Shown here: piece after piece, positions 5,852 through 10,149 of the stretch | Layout: every line of letters starts with the position of its first letter | How positions within the stretch are numbered: position 1 is the first letter of the stretch | Origin: PVC group bacterium | GTDB taxonomy: Bacteria > Verrucomicrobiota > Kiritimatiellia > SS1-B-03-39 > UBA6053 | Length of the DNA stretch: 10,149 nt | Assembly: GCA_003565035.1 (NCBI GenBank) | Contig: PXDP01000041.1 | Span: 1-10,149, forward strand | Direction: 5' to 3' | Notes under the pieces: generated by a model | What the model saw: the letters and a program-made list of their open reading frames with translations, nothing else | What the model was told of the DNA's origin: nothing | The model's database searches: none | Position numbers and translations under genes: made by a program

Positions 5852-7511
5852 ATGCACCCTTTTGTGCCGCCTTTCTCAACTCGAGAAGGTTTTCCCAGGG
5901 AATCACACCTGTTTGTTCTGCCCAGGCTTGATATTGTTTTGCAAGGTCTTCAACCACATCAGCATGGTCGGCAGCCAAATCCCGGGTTTCGGAGCGGTCG
6001 GCTTCAATATCATACAGTTCCCATTCCCCCGGATATCGCCGGACCAGTTTCCATTTTCCCATGCGCACGGCACGGTTGCCTTCGTGTTCCCAGCAGAGCA
6101 CGTTGCGGGGTGGGGGTTCGTCAGAAAAAGTCGGAACCATAGAGATTCCCTCCAGGGGGTGGAGGGTGTTTCCCGCGTGTTCCCGGGGATAGGGCACTCC
6201 GGCAACTTCAAGAAATGTGGCCATCACATCCGGCAACTGGGCGGGTTGGTGGCGAAGTTCGTCCCGGTTTTGGATTCCCGCGGGCCAATGGACAATGAAC
6301 GGGGTGGAAATCCCGCCCTCATGAACCCAGTGCTTGTAATACCGGAAAGGGGTGTTGGACACATTCGCCCACTCCACGCCGTAGCTCGCGTAGGTGTCCT
6401 CGGGTCCGGGAACAATGTCAGGCTGATTCCCGAAACGAACCTCCCGGCCGTCCACGGTTTTGAATGTCGCCGCCCTGCCGCCAAAAAACGCGCCGCTTGA
6501 GGGAACAATTTCCTCCGCACAGCCCCCGTTGTCCGCAAGAAAAATGATCAGCGTATTTTCCAATTGACCGGTCTGTTTCAGTGTGTCCAGAATCCGGCCG
6601 ATTCCCTGGTCCATCCGGTCGATTTGCGCCGCGTACACTTCCATCCGTTTGGCCTGCCAGTCCTGGTTCTCCGCGTCTTCCCACCGGGGAACGTCCGGGT
6701 CGCGGTCGGACAACTTCCACTCCGGTTTGATCAGGCCCATGTCCACCATGCGCTGCAGGCGCTCTTCACGCAGCTTGTCCCAGCCGGCGTCGAAGCGCCC
6801 CTTGTATTTCGCGATATCCTCCTCATGGGCGTGAAGGGGCCAGTGCGGTGCGGTGTAGGCCACATACTGGAAAAAGGGCGCGTCCGCGTTCTCCCCGTCC
6901 GCGTGCGCGCGGATCTGCCGCACGGCCTCGTCGGATACCGCGTCGGTAAAGAAATACCCCTCGTCCTTTTCGGTGATCGTCAGGGGTTCGTTGTTTCGCT
7001 TCAGGCTCAGCGGCTGGTAGTAGTTCGCCGCACCGCCGAGAATTCCGTAAAAGTCGTCAAACCCCCGCTGGCAGGGCCAACTTGAGGTGTCGGTCCCATC
7101 GGTTTTATTGGTGACATGCCATTTGCCTGACATGTAACATCGGTATCCGCCAGGTTTGAGTGCCTCGGCAATGGTCACCGCGTTTTGGCTCAAATCCCCC
7201 AGATAACCGTCCACCCCGTCATCATACATCATGTGCCCGACATCCGCCTGGGTTGGGTAAAGCCCCGTCAGGAGGGAGGCCCGGGAAGGACAGCAGCGGG
7301 CGGTGTTGTAGAACTGCGTGTATCTCAGACCCGCGGAGGCCAAACGGTCCAGATTCGGCGTTTGCACCTCCCCCCCGTAACATCCCAGATCTGAATAGCC
7401 CATGTCATCATTGAGAATCAAAATTATATTCGGTTTTTTCAATATACTACTCCGATTTGTTGAAGCGTTCATCTCTACACAGCGGGTGGAAATTCGTAAA
7501 GGTTTTTCCAT
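5850..7511 (-). CDS. Sulfatase, S1 family, cysteine type
   Basis: 553 residues, hydrolysing sulfate esters, probably from a sulfated glycan. The signature CCPSRASLLTG places the formylglycine precursor at Cys73, with Pro75 and Arg77. Other family residues are visible: metal ligands Asp35-Asp36 (LNDDMG) and Asp327-Asn328 (LADNGG), SGKWHV (Lys130, His132), APHWPLH (His223) and KHWVHEGG (Lys393). The segment APHWPLHAHEEDIAKYKGRFDAGWD is like arylsulfatases I associate with subfamily S1_4, but that subfamily call is tentative. Length is normal for the family. The N-terminus (MEKPLRISTRCVEMNASTNRSS) goes straight into the first core strand PNIILILNDD with no signal peptide, so the enzyme is predicted cytoplasmic or exported by an unusual route. 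ATG 7511 is preceded by AGG at suitable spacing; ATG 7472 is a possible alternative. First gene of the minus-strand operon. No formylglycine-generating or anSME-type maturase lies in the window. Confidence 0.95.
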   Translation of the reverse strand: MEKPLRISTRCVEMNASTNRSSILKKPNIILILNDDMGYSDLGCYGGEVQTPNLDRLASAGLRYTQFYNTARCCPSRASLLTGLYPTQADVGHMMYDDGVDGYLGDLSQNAVTIAEALKPGGYRCYMSGKWHVTNKTDGTDTSSWPCQRGFDDFYGILGGAANYYQPLSLKRNNEPLTITEKDEGYFFTDAVSDEAVRQIRAHADGENADAPFFQYVAYTAPHWPLHAHEEDIAKYKGRFDAGWDKLREERLQRMVDMGLIKPEWKLSDRDPDVPRWEDAENQDWQAKRMEVYAAQIDRMDQGIGRILDTLKQTGQLENTLIIFLADNGGCAEEIVPSSGAFFGGRAATFKTVDGREVRFGNQPDIVPGPEDTYASYGVEWANVSNTPFRYYKHWVHEGGISTPFIVHWPAGIQNRDELRHQPAQLPDVMATFLEVAGVPYPREHAGNTLHPLEGISMVPTFSDEPPPRNVLCWEHEGNRAVRMGKWKLVRRYPGEWELYDIEADRSETRDLAADHADVVEDLAKQYQAWAEQTGVIPWENLLELRKAAQKGA

Positions 7512-7580
7512 GAAAACCTATTGCTTTTTTTAAAAGATAGAAGGATTGATTAAAATCTCTTTTCGAGGTAGGAGCCAGGA
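7512..7580. promoter_or_regulatory. Divergent intergenic region, AT-rich, probable promoters for both operons
   Basis: 69 bp between the divergent starts of the sulfatase and deacetylase genes; it must hold or adjoin both leaders. It is clearly more AT-rich than the flanks (runs of T and A at 7525-7534 and 7550-7555). I could not find a -35/-10 pair with good spacing on either strand. For the plus-strand gene there is a clear Shine-Dalgarno GGAG at 7571-7574, 6 nt before ATG 7581. No operator palindrome is evident. Confidence 0.45.
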
Positions 7581-8600
7581 ATGTCCTCCCACCAATTCTT
7601 TCCTCGTTTAGCCGGTTCCTTCAGTATTTTTTCGGCGGCGCTCCTGTTCAGCCTCCACACCCAACCCCCATTGCACGCCATGGAAAACGCCGGGGATTCC
7701 TTTCCCCTCATCGCCCGCTTTTCAGGGAATGCCCGCGCCGCGATCAGCCTTACCTTCGACGATGGATTCCGCCGCGAGGTCGCGGATGCCCGCAGCGTGA
7801 TCGAACCCCTGGGCATTCGCGGGACGTTTTTTGTTATGCCCCTGGCTATGGAAAGCACACCCGGAAACTTTGTCAGTTGGGATGATTTAAAGATGATGCA
7901 GGAATTCGGACATGAGGTGGGCACTCACGCCCGCATCCGGCCGCGGCTTCACGAAGTGGATGCGGATACTGTGTCCGGCATCGTGAACGGCGGCTGGCGT
8001 CTCATTCGGGACCATACCGGCATCGCCCCTGTTTCTTTCGCCTATCCGGGAGGCACCGATCAAAATGCGCCCGAAGTTCGGGCGATCATCGCGGAGAACC
8101 ATCCCTTTGTGCGCGAAAGAAGCAGAAGTGTCGGCTATGGAAGTGCAGGCCGACGCGTCTGGACTCTTGAAAGAGGACAGGCTCGGGTCGAGAAAGCCAT
8201 CGAAGAGGGTGAATGGATCATTCCGGTGATTCACGCGATTGTGAAGGGATATTCTCCCTTCAACAGTGTCGAGGAATTCCGCACCCATTGCGAGTGGCTG
8301 GTTACGCAAAAAGACCAGCTTTGGATCGCCCCCATGGGCACCGTGGCCCGATATGTCGAGGCCAGAGACCAGTCCAAAATCGAAATCCTGCATCGGGGCG
8401 ACCGCGAACTCCGCTTTGCCCTCGAAAGCGAACTGGATCCCGCTCTGTACAATCAGCCTCTCACAGTGTTGCTTCCCGAACTGCCGGGCGATGCCCCCGC
8501 CGCCACCACAGCAGCCGGCTCCCTCCCTCTTCGTAAAACCCCGGACGGTTTCCAACTCGAGCTGAGTTTGGGATCGGGTCCGGTAACTCTCACCTGGTAA
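7581..8600 (+). CDS. Secreted polysaccharide deacetylase-like protein (NodB homology, CE4-type), atypical metal site
   Basis: 339 residues. An N-terminal signal peptide covers about 1-33 (hydrophobic core FSIFSAALLFSL, likely cleavage after LHA). The NodB domain follows: motif 1 SLTFDDG with Asp60-Asp61; GTFFVMP; motif 2 GHEVGTHARIRPRL at 110-123; a motif 3-like FAYPGG (usual form R-x-PY/G); and motif 5-like VIHAI. In active CE4 enzymes motif 2 is normally H-[S/T]-x-x-H-P, both His binding the metal. Here it is H116-A-R-I-R120-P, so the second ligand is Arg. Activity may therefore be altered or lost, or another residue may bind. The last 65 residues (LRFALESELDPALYNQPLTVLLPELPGD...) look like a small beta-sandwich. 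ATG 7581 has GGAG 6 nt upstream. It is the first gene of the plus-strand pair, 4 nt ahead of the toroid glycosidase. Likely location is periplasmic or outside the cell. Confidence 0.88.
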   Translation: MSSHQFFPRLAGSFSIFSAALLFSLHTQPPLHAMENAGDSFPLIARFSGNARAAISLTFDDGFRREVADARSVIEPLGIRGTFFVMPLAMESTPGNFVSWDDLKMMQEFGHEVGTHARIRPRLHEVDADTVSGIVNGGWRLIRDHTGIAPVSFAYPGGTDQNAPEVRAIIAENHPFVRERSRSVGYGSAGRRVWTLERGQARVEKAIEEGEWIIPVIHAIVKGYSPFNSVEEFRTHCEWLVTQKDQLWIAPMGTVARYVEARDQSKIEILHRGDRELRFALESELDPALYNQPLTVLLPELPGDAPAATTAAGSLPLRKTPDGFQLELSLGSGPVTLTW

Positions 8601-8604
8601 ACTT

Positions 8605-9873
8605 ATGATTCAACCTTCACCACCGTCAAACATGTCATCTTCCTTCGCAAAATCCGTCACCACCATTCGGGACTATGGCCTTGCCATCAAAAACCAGGTC
8701 TTTTCTCCACCGCGGGGGTTGCTGAAACATTCCTTCCTGCAGGCGGGGGTCACATCGTACCCGGTTTTAGTGGACTGGGACGCGGTTTGGTCCGGTTTTT
8801 TCTATCTGGGGGAGGGAGATCCCGCTCCTCTCAGGGACTCCCTGCTGAATTTCCTGGATCACATAGGACCTGACGGCAAGGGCCAACGGCGCATTGACAT
8901 TGAGCGCTACAGTGCCATGCCGTATCAGATTCGCCCTTTTCTGGCCACCGGGGCCTGGGTCCTGAGCCGCGAAATCGGTACAGACTGGCTGGATGAATCC
9001 GCGCTGACAAAGCTGCAAAATTATCTTGGCTACTGGCACCGGGAGCGGTTGGGACGGCACGGCCTGCTGACCTGGCTGCATGTGGACGAGGGGTTCGCCG
9101 ATAACGGTCTGCAAAACTGGTCATGGGAATCCTGTGCGGTCGAGGCGGTGGATCTGAATTGCCAGCTTGTCCGCGAGCACCTGGCCCTGGCCCGTATCCT
9201 GGAAGCCGCGAACGACCCCGCCGGCGCGGCACGGGAGCGGCAATACGCGCGAATTCTGGCCGAACGCGTGGAGGCGGCGTTGTGGCAGGAGGAATTCGGA
9301 GGCTACGCCGGCCTCTACAGCCCGCCCAGGCGTTTTGATCCGAGCGAGCCGATTCTTGTGCACGGCTACAGCAACCTCTGGCCACTCTGGATTGGTATTA
9401 CGCCTCCGGAACGGGCCCGGCGCGTCATTGAAACCCTCCTGCTCTCTGAAGAACAGTTCATGTCTCCTTTCGGGATCCGCACCCTGGCCAAAAGCGACCG
9501 TTGTTTTAACAACATGGAGCACGGCTACAGCAATCCCATGCAGGGCAGTCCGCAACTGGGTCCCGTCTATTCCTCCAACTGTTCCAACTGGCAGGGTCCG
9601 GTGTGGGCGCTGCCCAACCTCATGGCCCTCGATATCTTAAGTCACTACGGATACAAAGCCGAGGCGGAGGCACTGGCGGAGAAGGTGGTGGGTTTCTTTG
9701 CCATGGCCCTGGAACGGGATGGATGCTTCCACGAAAATTACCACAGCGAAACCGGGGAACCTCTCTGCGCACCCGGCATCGTCTCCTGGTCCCTCTGTTT
9801 CGCACATGCCCACAAACACCTCGCATCCCCACGGTTTGCGGATCTGGTTCAGGATGCGCTTTTGAAGCCGTGA
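8605..9873 (+). CDS. (alpha/alpha) toroid glycoside hydrolase, GH63/GH37-like (trehalase-like fold)
   Basis: 422 residues. The pattern of the GH63/GH37-type catalytic domain is visible: VLVDWDAVWSGF near 55-65 (usual W-D-[ST/A]), VDEGFADNGLQNW near 160-172 in place of the usual SGWDNSP (Asp166 is a candidate general acid), AVEAVDLNCQLVREHLALARI at about 178-198, SSNCSNWQGPVWALPNLMALDIL near 323-345, and FHENYHSETGEP near 375-386, where Glu377 is the candidate base as in the ENY-type motif of GH63. The chain is about the size of a catalytic domain alone, without the N-terminal beta-sandwich of classical GH63. No signal peptide is seen, so it probably acts on short oligosaccharides in the cytoplasm. 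Substrate linkage cannot be read from sequence. ATG 8605 is 4 nt after the deacetylase stop with only a weak Shine-Dalgarno, suggesting coupling; ATG 8632 is an alternative. The 3' end overlaps the opposing gene by 25 bp. Confidence 0.85.
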   Translation: MIQPSPPSNMSSSFAKSVTTIRDYGLAIKNQVFSPPRGLLKHSFLQAGVTSYPVLVDWDAVWSGFFYLGEGDPAPLRDSLLNFLDHIGPDGKGQRRIDIERYSAMPYQIRPFLATGAWVLSREIGTDWLDESALTKLQNYLGYWHRERLGRHGLLTWLHVDEGFADNGLQNWSWESCAVEAVDLNCQLVREHLALARILEAANDPAGAARERQYARILAERVEAALWQEEFGGYAGLYSPPRRFDPSEPILVHGYSNLWPLWIGITPPERARRVIETLLLSEEQFMSPFGIRTLAKSDRCFNNMEHGYSNPMQGSPQLGPVYSSNCSNWQGPVWALPNLMALDILSHYGYKAEAEALAEKVVGFFAMALERDGCFHENYHSETGEPLCAPGIVSWSLCFAHAHKHLASPRFADLVQDALLKP

Positions 9874-10149
9874 ATGGGGGCTAATGCCGCCAGCAGTTGT
9901 GCCAGCAGACCCATGCCCCAGGGCGCTATGACGCGGTGGGGGCCCCGCTGAAGATCGATGCCTTCCGCCTCAGGTTTATTGCTTTGCGAAACGCCGCGAA
10001 GCCATCCGTCGGCGGACAGATGGTTCATCAATCCGTCCTTCGCCCGCCGGGCGGTGCGGAGGTGTTCTCGGCCCAGCATTCCCTGCCGAACGGCCAGCGC
10101 AATCGCGGCGGCGATTCCGGCGGAGCCGGAGCTGTCGGGCAGCACCCCC
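9849..10149 (-). CDS. C-terminal part of GH88/GH105-like unsaturated uronyl hydrolase (5' end outside window)
   Basis: The frame is open through the right edge; about 99 residues are visible, ending in TGA (9849-9851). The sequence DSSGSAGIAAAIALAVRQGML, then GWLRGVSQSNKPEAEG, then RVIAPWGMGLLAQLLAALA matches the pattern I know from the C-terminal helices of GH88/GH105 toroids: [ED]-[ST]-SGSA, GVSQ-x-NK and the GMGL helix. These enzymes remove the 4,5-unsaturated uronic acid that polysaccharide lyases leave at the non-reducing end, by hydration of the double bond. GH88 and GH105 cannot be told apart from this part, and the catalytic Asp residues lie outside the window. The gene converges on the toroid glycosidase. 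A lyase acting upstream in the pathway is implied if the call is right. Confidence 0.8.
   Translation of the reverse strand, partial: GVLPDSSGSAGIAAAIALAVRQGMLGREHLRTARRAKDGLMNHLSADGWLRGVSQSNKPEAEGIDLQRGPHRVIAPWGMGLLAQLLAALAPIHGFKSAS

Noticed and set aside
5510..7085. Long plus-strand ORFs opposite the sulfatase and beta-helix genes
   Set aside because: They mirror the codon structure of the real minus-strand genes, overlap each other, and contain no recognisable motif.
7512..7580. Sigma70 -35/-10 promoter pairs in the divergent gap
   Set aside because: TTGCTT (7521-7526) and TAAAAT (7551-7556) are present but are 24 bp apart, too far for a normal promoter. No better pair was seen on either strand.
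1..10149. CRISPR array, tRNA, rRNA, or transposase gene
   Set aside because: No regularly spaced repeats, no tRNA-like cloverleaf, no rRNA sequence and no transposase motif were found on reading both strands.

Overview
The window reads as part of a polysaccharide-degradation locus from an environmental bacterium, most likely of the PVC group (Verrucomicrobiota, Kiritimatiellota, Lentisphaerota or Planctomycetota). This rests on gene content: a cysteine-type S1 sulfatase, a 'FAD_oxidored'-type flavoprotein, a tandem pectate-lyase-3-like beta-helix protein, a GH88/GH105-type hydrolase, and an intergenic repeat of the 'ACCGCGAATGGACACGAA' kind that I recall from such genomes. No taxonomic marker gene is present, so the assignment is inference.

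Layout. The left edge (3-1022, +) holds the C-terminal part of a large protein I do not recognise. It converges on a minus-strand operon across a 192-bp gap that carries a near-perfect 26-bp inverted repeat. The minus-strand operon runs from 7511 down to 1214: sulfatase, double beta-helix protein, a secreted conserved protein broken by one in-frame TAA, then the FAD-dependent oxidoreductase. Genes are 7 to 25 nt apart, and the Shine-Dalgarno of the second gene overlaps the stop codon of the first. A 69-bp gap (7512-7580) separates this operon from a divergent plus-strand pair: a secreted NodB-like polysaccharide deacetylase and, 4 nt later, a GH63/GH37-like (alpha/alpha) toroid glycosidase. 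The glycosidase overlaps tail to tail by 25 bp with the 3' end of a GH88/GH105-like gene that enters from the right edge on the minus strand.

How the parts may fit (inference). Sulfatase, deacetylase, a possible lyase-type beta-helix, an unsaturated-uronyl hydrolase and a toroid exo-glycosidase together suggest breakdown of a sulfated, possibly acetylated, uronic-acid-containing polysaccharide. The substrate cannot be named from sequence. No SusC/SusD pair, transporter or regulator lies in the window.

Most notable points: the nonsense codon at 3220-3222 in an otherwise intact reading frame; the deacetylase with arginine where the second metal-binding histidine of the NodB motif is expected; the inverted repeat that supplies the stop codon of the oxidoreductase gene; and a G9 homopolymer at the junction of the two beta-helix halves.
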